This document shows, one piece after another, positions 25,062 to 32,650 of a DNA stretch of 45,395 nt; within the stretch, counting starts at the first letter, position 1, and each line of letters starts with the position of its first letter. The stretch comes from Oscillospiraceae bacterium (GTDB lineage: Bacteria > Bacillota > Clostridia > Oscillospirales > Oscillospiraceae): NCBI GenBank assembly GCA_009785345.1, contig WQWL01000014.1:1-45395 (forward strand), read 5' to 3'. The notes under the pieces are model-generated. The model had not been told where the DNA came from. It searched no databases and saw nothing but the letters and a program-made list of their open reading frames with translations. A program made the translations under genes and the position numbers.

Positions 25062-26000
25062 ATGCCAATAGTAACGTCAACTGAAATGTTCAAAAAAGCC
25101 TACGATGGCAAATATGCAATTGGTGCATTCAATGTTAACAATCTTGAGATTGTTCAAGGTATAACGGAAGCTGCAGCAGAGCTTAATGCTCCACTTATTC
25201 TTCAAGTGTCTGCAGGTGCAAGAAAATATGCAAAGCATGTTTATCTAATGAAACTGATAGAAGCAGCTGTAGAAGATACAGGCTTGCCGATTTGTGTTCA
25301 TCTTGATCATGGTGAAGATTTTGAAATTTGTAAGTCTTGTATTGACGGCGGCTTTACATCTGTAATGTTCGACGGCTCAAAGCATTCATTTGAAGAAAAC
25401 ATCAGACAAACAGCCGAAGTTGTTAAGTATGCTCATGACAGAGGAGTAGTTGTTGAAGGTGAACTTGGCAAACTTGCAGGAATTGAAGATGATGTTCATG
25501 TTGCAGAAGAAGACGCTGTATTTACTCGTCCTGACGAAGTAGAAGAGTTTGTTGAAAGAACAGGTGTTGACTCACTTGCAATCGCAATTGGAACAAGTCA
25601 TGGTGCATTCAAATTCAAGCCAGGTCAAAAGCCAAAATTAAGATTTGACATTCTTGAAGAAATTTCAAAAAGACTGCCGAATTTCCCGATTGTTCTGCAC
25701 GGTGCATCTTCGGTCGTTCCTGAGTATGTTAAAATTATCAATGAAAACGGCGGAAATTTAGCAGACGCAATTGGTATTCCTGAAGATATGTTACGTGAAG
25801 CTGCAAGATCTTCTGTTTGTAAAATTAATATTGACTCAGACTTACGTTTAGGTATGACAGCAGGAATCAGAGAGCATTTTGCGAAATATCCTGAGCACTT
25901 TGACCCACGTCAATACTTAGGTCCTGGTCGCGATAACATTAGGGATCTTGTTAAACACAAAATTAAGCATGTTCTTGGTTGCGATGGCGCTGCAAAGTAA
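25062..26000 (+). CDS. fba: Class II fructose-bisphosphate aldolase
   Basis: A 312-residue zinc aldolase. AFNVNNLEIVQGITEAA opens the barrel, HLDHGEDFEICKSCIDGGF carries the catalytic Asp and zinc His near residues 81-84, GSKHSFEENI follows, and GELGKLAG is near 133-140. The phosphate site is in HGASSVVPE. Class II aldolases cleave fructose 1,6-bisphosphate to triose phosphates. It has an AGGGGG ribosome binding site. A hairpin built of telomere-like repeats lies between it and gdh. Confidence 0.93.
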   Translation: MPIVTSTEMFKKAYDGKYAIGAFNVNNLEIVQGITEAAAELNAPLILQVSAGARKYAKHVYLMKLIEAAVEDTGLPICVHLDHGEDFEICKSCIDGGFTSVMFDGSKHSFEENIRQTAEVVKYAHDRGVVVEGELGKLAGIEDDVHVAEEDAVFTRPDEVEEFVERTGVDSLAIAIGTSHGAFKFKPGQKPKLRFDILEEISKRLPNFPIVLHGASSVVPEYVKIINENGGNLADAIGIPEDMLREAARSSVCKINIDSDLRLGMTAGIREHFAKYPEHFDPRQYLGPGRDNIRDLVKHKIKHVLGCDGAAK

Positions 26001-26003
26001 ATA

Positions 26004-26058
26004 TTAGGGTTTAGGGGTTAGGGTATAGGGGTTAGTATGGTCCCTAGACCCTAACCCA
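26004..26058. repeat. Telomere-like TTAGGG(G) tract forming a hairpin
   Basis: TTAGGGTTTAGGGGTTAGGG and its continuation run to 26035. Then CCCTAGACCCTAACCC (26042-26057) pairs back with 26015-26030 at 15 of 16 positions, with an 11-nt loop. It probably terminates fba. The same units occur, complementary, at 23018-23036 and 39716-39750. Confidence 0.65.
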
Positions 26059-26084
26059 TAATATTAAGAAAGGTGGAGTGATAT

Positions 26085-27368
26085 ATGTCAACAACTTACA
26101 ATCCGTATCATAACGCGCAGACTCAATTCGATGGTGTAGCAAAACTTCTCAATCTAGATAGTGGAATGAGTGAGTTTTTACGCCAGCCGATGAAGGAATT
26201 ACATTTTACAATTCCTGTAAAAATGGATGATGGTTCTACAAAAACGTTTAATGCATTTCGTATGAAGCACAATACAGCGAGAGGTCCTGCCAAAGGTGGA
26301 ATTAGATTTCATCCTCACGAAAATGCCGACACAGTACGTGCTTTGGCGATGTGGATGACATGGAAATGTGCAACTGTAGATATTCCTCTAGGTGGAGGAA
26401 AGGGAGGAATCATTTGTGATCCCCCATCACTTTCAAAAACAGAACTTGAGAAACTTTGTCGCGGTTATATCCGCCAAATATGGAATCAAATTGGACATGA
26501 AATGGATATTCCGGCTCCGGATGTTGGTTCAAATCCGCAATGTATGCTATGGATGATGGATGAATATGAAACTATAACCGGTGCGCATTATCCCGGCGTT
26601 ATAACAGGCAAGCCGGTTGGCATGGGTGGGTCACTCGGACGCACAGAAGCCACAGGTTATGGTTGTATATATGTATTGAAGGATTTACTTCGTATTTTGG
26701 AAACACCGGCTGCATCGACTACTGCAAGCTTACAGGGCTTCGGTAATGTGGCAGAGTACGCTGCACGCATGTATACAGAACTTGGTGGTAAGGTTATTGC
26801 TGTATCTTGCTGGAATCAAGCAGACAAAACAGCATATACATTTAAAAAGTCAGATGGATGTGATATTCCACAACTTGTAAGCATTAAAGACCAATATGGA
26901 AGCATCGATAAAGATAAAGCATTTGCACTTGGGTATGAAGTGCTTCCCGGAGATGCATGGCTAAGTCAAGATGTTGATATTCTCATGCCATGTGCTTTAG
27001 AAAACCAAATTACACCTGACGTATTTCCAAATATATCAAGTAAGGTGAAAATTATTGTTGAAGGCGCAAATGGTCCGACAACTCCTGACTGCGATGTGCT
27101 GATTAAAGAACGCGGCATAATAATGCTGCCCGATTTCCTTGCAAATGCAGGTGGCGTTACTTGCAGTTATTTCGAACAAGTTCAAAACAATATGAATTAC
27201 TATTGGGGTAAGGAAGAAGTTTTAGAAAAACTCGAGTATGCAATGACAAAAGCGTTCCGTGGCGTTTACGAACTAGCTCAAGAAAGAAATGTTTATATGC
27301 GTGATGCTGCATATATTATTGCAATAAACAGAGTTGCGGATGCAGTAAAGCTTCGCGGTTGGGCATAA
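26085..27368 (+). CDS. gdhA: Glutamate dehydrogenase
   Basis: A 427-residue Glu/Leu/Phe/Val-type dehydrogenase of the hexameric class. Substrate-site features are ARGPAKGGIRFHP (about 65-77), the catalytic-lysine segment PLGGGKGGI (about 101-109) and DIPAPDVGSNPQCM. The nucleotide-binding fold is in SLQGFGNVAEYAA, with LANAGGVTCSYFE near the end. It interconverts glutamate and 2-oxoglutarate; coenzyme preference is not obvious. AAAGGTGGAG precedes the ATG and a clear terminator follows. Confidence 0.94.
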   Translation: MSTTYNPYHNAQTQFDGVAKLLNLDSGMSEFLRQPMKELHFTIPVKMDDGSTKTFNAFRMKHNTARGPAKGGIRFHPHENADTVRALAMWMTWKCATVDIPLGGGKGGIICDPPSLSKTELEKLCRGYIRQIWNQIGHEMDIPAPDVGSNPQCMLWMMDEYETITGAHYPGVITGKPVGMGGSLGRTEATGYGCIYVLKDLLRILETPAASTTASLQGFGNVAEYAARMYTELGGKVIAVSCWNQADKTAYTFKKSDGCDIPQLVSIKDQYGSIDKDKAFALGYEVLPGDAWLSQDVDILMPCALENQITPDVFPNISSKVKIIVEGANGPTTPDCDVLIKERGIIMLPDFLANAGGVTCSYFEQVQNNMNYYWGKEEVLEKLEYAMTKAFRGVYELAQERNVYMRDAAYIIAINRVADAVKLRGWA

Positions 27369-27387
27369 ATTGTCTCATAAATATATA

Positions 27388-27427
27388 ATACTGCCTGTTG
27401 CTTAATAATATGTGCAACAGGCAGTAT
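27388..27427. terminator. 14-bp terminator shared by gdhA and DUF3048 gene
   Basis: ATACTGCCTGTTGC (27388-27401) and GCAACAGGCAGTAT (27414-27427) form a perfect stem with a 12-nt loop and A/T-rich flanks on both sides, between convergent genes. Confidence 0.72.
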
Positions 27428-27444
27428 ATTATATAATCTCAAAT

Positions 27445-28650
27445 CTATCGAATAGTTACATCGGCTCGTGTGGATGTAACACCGATGTACGTGCTTCCTC
27501 TGCCTAGCTCAAGAGGTGAGCCGTCTAAGTTTGTGAATACAAGAGGTGATTCTCTGTCGGCTCTTGACCAGTTGATGGGAACAGATCTTCCGCCGTGTAT
27601 GAAATAGCCCTCACCTTCGCCTACAGTTACAACATCTTGTCGTCCTGCTCTATCTCCAGGTAGTGATGTTATGGAAGTTCTCATGACAATTACATTTGTA
27701 AATCCGGGGCGTGAGCCGTCATTTGCATCTACAAAATCTCTTCTAAATTGACTCATGCGATAAACATTTTCATTTGTATCAAAGGTAAATATTGATGTTT
27801 TGCCACCTGGGAAGGTTACGACAGCGTTAGTTGCTGCAGAACCTCCTGTTGGAGTAGCATCATCAGCAAAAATCCAACCCTGTTCAAAGCCAAGTGTGTG
27901 GTCTAAATCAAAATCATATTGTGGTAAAAATTGTGCAACTCTTGCGTTAGTTGTGACAACTGCGTGCAATGTATCAATTCTTCGACCACCAATTCTTCCG
28001 CGATCTCTAAAAAATATCTCTCTGCGATTACCGCCAACTTCGTCTAGATTGGGAACACCTAACTCAGAAATGGTTCGGTATGCGTACGGTTGACTACCAC
28101 CGGCATGAATCAAAATTGCATCATGACTGCGAGCGAACTCAACTGTATAATGTCTTGCACTACGAATGCTCCCGACCATTTGAACATCAGAGAAATCTTG
28201 ATACAACGCGAGCATTCGAGTTATTCCGCCCTCTACGAGGAGCTCATAAATGACATCAGCTTGAGACACACCATTCATCGGTATAGAATCTACACAGTTA
28301 GCAAGTACAATAGCTAACGGTCTATTTTGGGCTCTTGCTTCATCCATTGGAAGCCCGGTAAGAGGATTATATGTCATGATCCCGGTGTCGGGAACTAATA
28401 AATATGGATTTCCGGGCTCTTCAAATCTCGGCTCTTCAAATTCAGGGGCTTCGAGTGAATCTTGATCAGGATATTCAGGATAGTCATGTTCGATATGTTC
28501 TTCGGGAGCTACTGCAAATCCAGTCATATTATCTAGTGAGCTTGTTGCCAGCAGTGCGGCTAAAACTGATAAGACAAGAAGCACAACAACACCTTTATTG
28601 AACGGATTATCCTTTATTACAGGCTGTACTAGGGATTTGAGGAAGTTCAT
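27445..28650 (-). CDS. DUF3048 family membrane-anchored protein (paralogue B)
   Basis: A 401-residue protein with an N-terminal membrane anchor (GVVVLLVLSVLAALLA, residues about 20-36), an acidic linker and a DUF3048 domain (family of lipoprotein YerB). Characteristic pieces are NPLTGLPMDEARAQNRPLAIVLAN, YELLVEGGITRMLALYQDF, VGSIRSARHYTVEFA and GEGYFIHGGRSVPINWSRAD. The domain faces the outside; its function is not known. It lies 22 bases after a close paralogue on the same strand, so the pair is a tandem duplication transcribed together. Confidence 0.88.
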   Translation of the reverse strand: MNFLKSLVQPVIKDNPFNKGVVVLLVLSVLAALLATSSLDNMTGFAVAPEEHIEHDYPEYPDQDSLEAPEFEEPRFEEPGNPYLLVPDTGIMTYNPLTGLPMDEARAQNRPLAIVLANCVDSIPMNGVSQADVIYELLVEGGITRMLALYQDFSDVQMVGSIRSARHYTVEFARSHDAILIHAGGSQPYAYRTISELGVPNLDEVGGNRREIFFRDRGRIGGRRIDTLHAVVTTNARVAQFLPQYDFDLDHTLGFEQGWIFADDATPTGGSAATNAVVTFPGGKTSIFTFDTNENVYRMSQFRRDFVDANDGSRPGFTNVIVMRTSITSLPGDRAGRQDVVTVGEGEGYFIHGGRSVPINWSRADRESPLVFTNLDGSPLELGRGSTYIGVTSTRADVTIR

Positions 28651-28672
28651 TAGTAATCTCCGGTTTCTTTAT

Positions 28673-29851
28673 TTAGTTAAAATCAATAGTTTCACTTAGA
28701 GGAGCTATTGCGATATATGTATTGCCACGACCAACTTCAAGTTCTGAGCCGTTGCTGAGAGTGTAGACAAACGGCGAAAACTCATCAGCTCTTGACCAAG
28801 TGATCGGAATAAATTGACCGCCATGTGCAAAGAATCCTTGACCAGTCCCTACTACTTCAATATCGCGTCTGCCTGACCCGCCATGTGGTCCCTGTAAAGC
28901 AGTGACTGAAGTTTTTATGACAATAATATTTGTAAATGAGACTTGTTCGCTATTATTGGCGTCAACAAAGGGATTGCCAAATTGACTCATATAATAAGCA
29001 TTTCTATCTGCGTTGAAGTTAAATGTTGAAGATTTGCCGCCAAATCTGACTATAATTTCGTTTGCAGTCGATCCGCCTACAGGGGTTGCGTTGTCTGTGA
29101 AGTTAAGCGGTTGACTAAAATCATCCTCATGAGTAGTTCTAATATCGAAGGTCGGAATATGGCTTGACAAAAGTTCACCATTAGTAGTAACCGAATGTTC
29201 GCCGGCAAGAGTGCGTCCACTGATTCTGCTATTATTTCTGAAATAAATTGAATTGAAACGTCCGCCCTCAGGTAGATAGGTGACACCTCGAGAGTTAATC
29301 AAGGAAAGTGCAAGTGGACTTCCACCTGATGTTAAAATCATAGCATCATGGACTCCTGCAATATCGACGTTGGTGTGTCGCACGCTACGTATAGAACCAA
29401 TAGTTGGAAGGTCTGAATATTCTTGGAAAAAAGCCATCATTCGAGTAATGCCGCCTTCTACAGGGATTTCGTAAACTATATCAGCTTGTGTGATACCATT
29501 CATTGGTAGTGCAACTTGAATGTTACTCATCATTACTGCAATCGGTCTATTCATTGAAATGTCTTCGTCAACCGGCAGTCCGGTCAGTGGATTTATGTGA
29601 GCACCATCCGGTACGGGGGTAGGCTCTGGTGTTTCTTCCGGTTCAGGTGTAGGTGTAGGTTCCGGAGTAGGCTCTGGTGTTTCTTCTGGTGTCTGAATTT
29701 CGGAAGGCTGTTCTGTGTCTTCATTAGAATTAGTATCGCCACATGCGCTTATCGCAAATACTACAACAAGTGTTAACAATACAAGTATTATCACAATGTT
29801 TCTTCCAAGTGTGCTTTTCTTTTTTCTTGATGGTCTTCTACGGCTACTCAT
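28673..29851 (-). CDS. DUF3048 family lipoprotein (paralogue A)
   Basis: A 392-residue protein. A basic start (SSRRRPSRKKK) and a hydrophobic helix end at a lipobox-like AISAC with Cys at about residue 36, indicating lipidation or a signal anchor. A Pro/Thr/Glu-rich repeat linker (TPEPTPEPTPTPEPEETPEP) spans the wall, then the DUF3048 domain with NPLTGLPVDEDISMNRPIAV, YEIPVEGGITRMMAFFQEY, IGSIRSVRHTNVD and GQGFFAHGGQFIPITWSRAD. It is the first gene of a two-gene unit. The role is unknown; the linker suggests an extracellular position. Confidence 0.88.
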   Translation of the reverse strand: MSSRRRPSRKKKSTLGRNIVIILVLLTLVVVFAISACGDTNSNEDTEQPSEIQTPEETPEPTPEPTPTPEPEETPEPTPVPDGAHINPLTGLPVDEDISMNRPIAVMMSNIQVALPMNGITQADIVYEIPVEGGITRMMAFFQEYSDLPTIGSIRSVRHTNVDIAGVHDAMILTSGGSPLALSLINSRGVTYLPEGGRFNSIYFRNNSRISGRTLAGEHSVTTNGELLSSHIPTFDIRTTHEDDFSQPLNFTDNATPVGGSTANEIIVRFGGKSSTFNFNADRNAYYMSQFGNPFVDANNSEQVSFTNIIVIKTSVTALQGPHGGSGRRDIEVVGTGQGFFAHGGQFIPITWSRADEFSPFVYTLSNGSELEVGRGNTYIAIAPLSETIDFN

Positions 29852-30011
29852 TTGTTAATTCCACGCTCCGTTTTATCGATTAATATTCCAAGCCACCATT
29901 ATATCAAAAAACAGTGTACTATGCAACTATCATATGATATACTTTTGTATAAAAGAGTAGAGTTAGTTGTGAAAGTAAACACATAGACTACAGAGAGGTG
30001 TGGTGATTGTA

Positions 30012-30533
30012 ATGCCGGATAATTTTGGTTTTATTCATGAACAAATTGAAGTTAAAGTACTGATATTATTCATTATGCGTCGATTGTCTAAGCCAGTTTC
30101 TCTTGAGGTTTTGACAAACTTAGCTTTATGTGATGATGGAATAAGCTATTTTGATGTTATCGAGTGCTTGTCGAATCTTGTAGAAACAAACCATTTGTCG
30201 CTAGAAAACGAGATATACTCTTTGACTCCAAAAGGCGATCGAAATGGTGAGATACTAGAGAAAAACTTACCGTATTCAGTCAAAACAAGAGCCGAGGCCG
30301 CAACAACAATGGCGCGTGCAAGCATCAATCGAGATGCTATGATTGTTACTGAAAAAGATGCTATCGATGATGGTGGTTACAAGGTGAAGTTCTCGTTGTC
30401 GGACGGCATTGGTGATATAATGTCAATGGAGCTTTTCGCTGTAAATGAGAGGCAGGCAACTACTTTAGAAAAGAGTTTTCGTAAAGATGCTGAAAAAATC
30501 TATCACGCTATTGTGAAAATGCTGGTTGAGTAA
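30012..30533 (+). CDS. DUF4364 family winged-helix protein
   Basis: A 173-residue protein matching DUF4364, a clostridial family with an N-terminal winged-helix-like region (EVKVLILFIMRRLSKPVSLEVLTNLAL...YFDVIECLSNLVETNHL) and a C-terminal alpha/beta part ending EKSFRKDAEKIYHAIVKMLVE. It may bind DNA, but no target is known. The frame opens at a GTG at 30000 that overlaps the AGAGAGGTG box; the ATG at 30012 is the better start. It stands alone between the DUF3048 pair and a degraded region. Confidence 0.8.
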   Translation: MPDNFGFIHEQIEVKVLILFIMRRLSKPVSLEVLTNLALCDDGISYFDVIECLSNLVETNHLSLENEIYSLTPKGDRNGEILEKNLPYSVKTRAEAATTMARASINRDAMIVTEKDAIDDGGYKVKFSLSDGIGDIMSMELFAVNERQATTLEKSFRKDAEKIYHAIVKMLVE

Positions 30534-30540
30534 TAATTAA

Positions 30541-30753
30541 TATTCAAGTTCGTTTTTAGACGGGAAGCTATGTCATTGCAACGATATTCGCGTCGCTGAT
30601 AGTCACACGCCGGAAGATATTGCAACTGCTACAAGCGAAGGAGAACAAGTACTTTAAAAGTTCCCACCAAGTTGGAAATTTATTGGTAAGAAAAAACCTG
30701 CATATCGGCAAGTAGCAAATGCATTGACAAATTGCTGCCACAAGCATGTCTAA
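30541..30753 (+). pseudogene. Degraded 3' end of a cytosine-C5 DNA methyltransferase
   Basis: Reading in one frame, SFLDGKLCHCNDIRVADSHT continues to EGEQVL, then a stop at 30655-30657, then KFPPSWKFIGKKKPAYRQVA and NAL. The pattern F-P-x-x-W-x-F-x-G-x(3)-x-A-Y-R-Q-V-x-N-A matches conserved motifs IX-X at the C-terminus of C5 methyltransferases (FPxxFxFxGxxxxxYRQIGNAVP). The rest of the enzyme is absent, and a second frame shift seems to follow NAL. This is the only content I can read in the 414-base gap 30534-30947. Confidence 0.45.
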
Positions 30754-30911
30754 AAACTTTCGAGGACAAATTGATACTAATACACTTTTAAACGGGGATT
30801 AGTCATCCACGTCACCAGTGTCACCAGCGCGACACACGAAATTATTCTATTCTATTTCACAGGAGTATGAGGACAGGACTCTATGTTTTCGAACTATATA
30901 CACAAAACTAA

Positions 30912-30940
30912 CCCCTTACAATCTTAGTGATTGCAAGGGG
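30912..30940 (-). terminator. Terminator of tRNA-Val
   Basis: CCCCTTACAATC (30912-30923) pairs with GATTGCAAGGGG (30929-30940) with one A-C mismatch and a 5-nt loop. On the minus strand it follows the tRNA by 7 bases and leads into TTAGTTTTGTG. Confidence 0.6.
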
Positions 30941-30947
30941 GTGAAGG

Positions 30948-31023
30948 TGGTGGACACTAACGGACTTGAACCGCTGACCTTCCGCACGTCAAGCGGAAGC
31001 TCTACCAGCTGAGCTAAGTGTCC
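30948..31023 (-). tRNA. tRNA-Val (anticodon GAC)
   Basis: The 76-nt cloverleaf includes an encoded CCA. Acceptor GGACACT pairs with AGTGTCC, D-stem GCTC/GAGC, anticodon stem TCCGC/GCGGA with loop TTGACGT, T-stem AGCGG/CCGTT with TTCAAGT. Anticodon GAC reads Val GUC/GUU codons. Discriminator A73 fits valine. A spurious plus-strand ORF ends across it. Confidence 0.9.
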
Positions 31024-31107
31024 TAGTCGTGAGTTTGTATTTTACAGTAGTCTAATCATATTGTCAATAGAAATTGCTTCAATTTTACATCAATTGACAA
31101 TCAGACA

Positions 31108-31656
31108 CTATGGAACAATCGGTGTTAGTGTAATATTAGAAACTGCAATGCCGTAGTTTCGTGCTAGTTCAACAATTTTTTCTTTGGCGAGTAAGTCAAA
31201 AAGCTCAGAGATTGCGGAAGGAGGGATGGTTGCCATTGTTTCGCCTATGAACGGTTTAATGATTCGTAGCACTTCAGTTAATGTTGTATTGTGACTTACT
31301 TCATTTGTTGAATCAAGCGTTTCAGTTATGAATTTCGAAACTGTTACGTAATCGATATTATCTACTAAGATTGATACTTTTATGAAATCGCTATGCTTAG
31401 TATCTGGTTTAAAAAACACCTTGGAATCTACAGTCAATTTAGATATCGCAATTCCATATTCTTCAGCAACAGAGAATACGAGGCGTTTTAATATTGATGG
31501 TGAATGAATCATTTTTCGTACAACAAAAGGACTAATTGCAACTTTTATTGTTTTTGCAAAAAAGTTAGCAAGAGATCCTTTTGATTTGCTTGGCGTTTGG
31601 ATACGTGTTATTAACTTTTTGAAATCAATATAGCACAGTTTTGCATTGATAATCAT
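31108..31656 (-). CDS. Hypothetical protein with internal repeat
   Basis: A 182-residue soluble-looking protein I do not recognise. It seems to contain two related halves: residues about 52-77 (SPSILKRLVFSVAEEYGIA, then ISKLTV) and 146-177 (PSAISELFDLL..., then KIVELARNYGIAVSNITLT). Both show the hydrophobic-helix / EYGIA-ISKLTV strand pattern. The first is preceded by SPFVVRKMI and the second by KPFIGETMA, extending the similarity. The start is ATG with AAAAGGA about 12 nt upstream. It is flanked by the tRNA and a divergent zinc-ribbon gene. Function unknown. Confidence 0.6.
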   Translation of the reverse strand: MIINAKLCYIDFKKLITRIQTPSKSKGSLANFFAKTIKVAISPFVVRKMIHSPSILKRLVFSVAEEYGIAISKLTVDSKVFFKPDTKHSDFIKVSILVDNIDYVTVSKFITETLDSTNEVSHNTTLTEVLRIIKPFIGETMATIPPSAISELFDLLAKEKIVELARNYGIAVSNITLTPIVP

Positions 31657-31687
31657 GCGTTAATTTTTCCTTTTACATCTTTCGTGA

Positions 31688-31693
31688 TATAAT
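31688..31693 (+). promoter_or_regulatory. -10 element before zinc-ribbon gene
   Basis: A consensus TATAAT lies 46 bases before the gene at 31739, in the gap between divergent genes. I see no good -35. Confidence 0.4.
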
Positions 31694-31738
31694 AGTTTGG
31701 ATAGCATTAATTCAGTTGTTTTGAAAGGGGAGGACACT

Positions 31739-31963
31739 ATGGTTTGTTCCAGATGTGGAAGTAATAATATAACATTTCAAGCTATAACGGAAGTGAAAAC
31801 AAAACGTAGAGGTTGTATTGGCTGGTTCTTTTGGATTCTTCTCGCAATTTGTACATTTGGACTCATCTTAATAATTCCGTTATTGACAAATAGCAAAGTG
31901 AAATCCAGAACACATACAGAGGCCATTTGTCAAAACTGTGGAAATCGTTGGCGTGTGAATTAA
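31739..31963 (+). CDS. Small zinc-ribbon membrane protein
   Basis: A 74-residue protein. CSRCGSNN at the start and CQNCGNRW at the end supply two CxxC pairs around a hydrophobic hairpin (GCIGWFFWILLAICTFGLILIIPLL), so both ends are probably on the same face and together bind zinc, much like LITAF-type domains found in Firmicutes and their phages. GGGGAGG lies 6 nt before the ATG at 31739, favoured over an in-frame TTG/ATG-like extension to 31697. Function unknown. Confidence 0.7.
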   Translation: MVCSRCGSNNITFQAITEVKTKRRGCIGWFFWILLAICTFGLILIIPLLTNSKVKSRTHTEAICQNCGNRWRVN

Positions 31964-31972
31964 ATTGCGTAA

Positions 31973-32164
31973 TTACTTGCGGAACGGTGAGCCGTTTTTT
32001 AGCAGATAGATGACCAAGATAATCAATGCAATGAGACCAAGTGGACCAAATATAAACCTTAATATCAAGCTAGTAATAGCCCCGATTATGCTGAAGATTA
32101 ATCCGAACAATGAAATGAAGATGATTACGCCTAGAATAATAAATAGTATTGCTGCAGGTCTCAT
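31973..32164 (-). CDS. Small membrane protein, two helices
   Basis: A 63-residue hydrophobic protein beginning MRPAAILFIILGVIIFISLFG, followed by a second helix (FGPLGLIALIILVIYLL) and a short basic end KNGSPFRK. GGAGG stands 8 nt before the ATG at 32164; the longer open frame to 32218 runs into the palindromic repeat and is not credible. It converges with the zinc-ribbon gene, whose stop is 10 bases away. I do not recognise a family. Confidence 0.6.
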   Translation of the reverse strand: MRPAAILFIILGVIIFISLFGLIFSIIGAITSLILRFIFGPLGLIALIILVIYLLKNGSPFRK

Positions 32165-32188
32165 GACAATTTCCTCCATATAATATTT

Positions 32189-32262
32189 CGTCATTCTGCG
32201 GGTCGTCGCAGAATCCAAGAACTCTGTACTTACTAGATTCTGCGACGACCCGCAGAATGACG
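32189..32262. repeat. Perfect 27-bp inverted repeat, CGTCAT family
   Basis: Bases 32189-32215 and 32236-32262 are exact reverse complements (CGTCATTCTGCGGGTCGTCG at the outer left), with a 20-nt AT-rich loop. The outer 12 bases equal those of the palindrome at 7632-7661. The whole unit is 74 bp and non-coding, a clean MITE-like copy. Confidence 0.85.
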
Positions 32263-32305
32263 TTAGTTTTTCACAGGCTATTTGACGTTACCATTTTTTA
32301 ATTAC

Positions 32306-32650
32306 TTACACAGCTTCAATTGAGCGTGCAGCTATGAAATCAATGCCTGTTCCTAACATATTTGCAATAATAACATCTCCCGTCTTAATTGGAGCAGATA
32401 TAGATGTTTTGCGCAGTAATTCAGCTGCATCAAGCAATAAATCTTTTGGGATAGGGGAGCTGGTTTTCACAGGTATGACAGGGTGTGCGGCACCTGTTAC
32501 ACGGACAGTTCCGGATATATCTCGTCTTGGGTCGGTTTGTTCATTTTTTGCATATGCAAGTCCGCGCGAACAAGAATAACCACTGATATTTTCGCTTTCA
32601 ACTATTAATGAGCATCCCCAAGGACAAACAACACATGTAAATTCTAACAT
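32306..32650 (-). CDS. DUF1667 family protein
   Basis: A 114-residue protein with an N-terminal cysteine cluster (CVVCPWGCSL and GYSCSRG) followed by a small beta-rich domain (VRVTGAAHPVIPVKTSSPIPK, ... ). DUF1667 proteins accompany GlpA/GlpB-type dehydrogenases and may carry a metal or FeS centre. Here it overlaps the FAD/NAD oxidoreductase by seven bases and closes the operon. The exact role is unknown. Confidence 0.88.
   Translation of the reverse strand: MLEFTCVVCPWGCSLIVESENISGYSCSRGLAYAKNEQTDPRRDISGTVRVTGAAHPVIPVKTSSPIPKDLLLDAAELLRKTSISAPIKTGDVIIANMLGTGIDFIAARSIEAV

Noticed and set aside
26004-26058. A true telomere or linear-replicon end
   Set aside because: The tract is internal, flanked by conserved genes on both sides, and short.
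29928-29939. TATCATATGATA palindrome resembling the HipA-fusion operator half-sites
   Set aside because: Half-sites abut without the 2-bp spacer and lack the GG/CC ends; AT-rich chance palindrome is likely.
30818-31012. A 64-codon plus-strand ORF ending TNGLEPLTFRTSSGSSTS
   Set aside because: It is the complement of tRNA-Val and its terminator; this type of translation is a well-known artefact.
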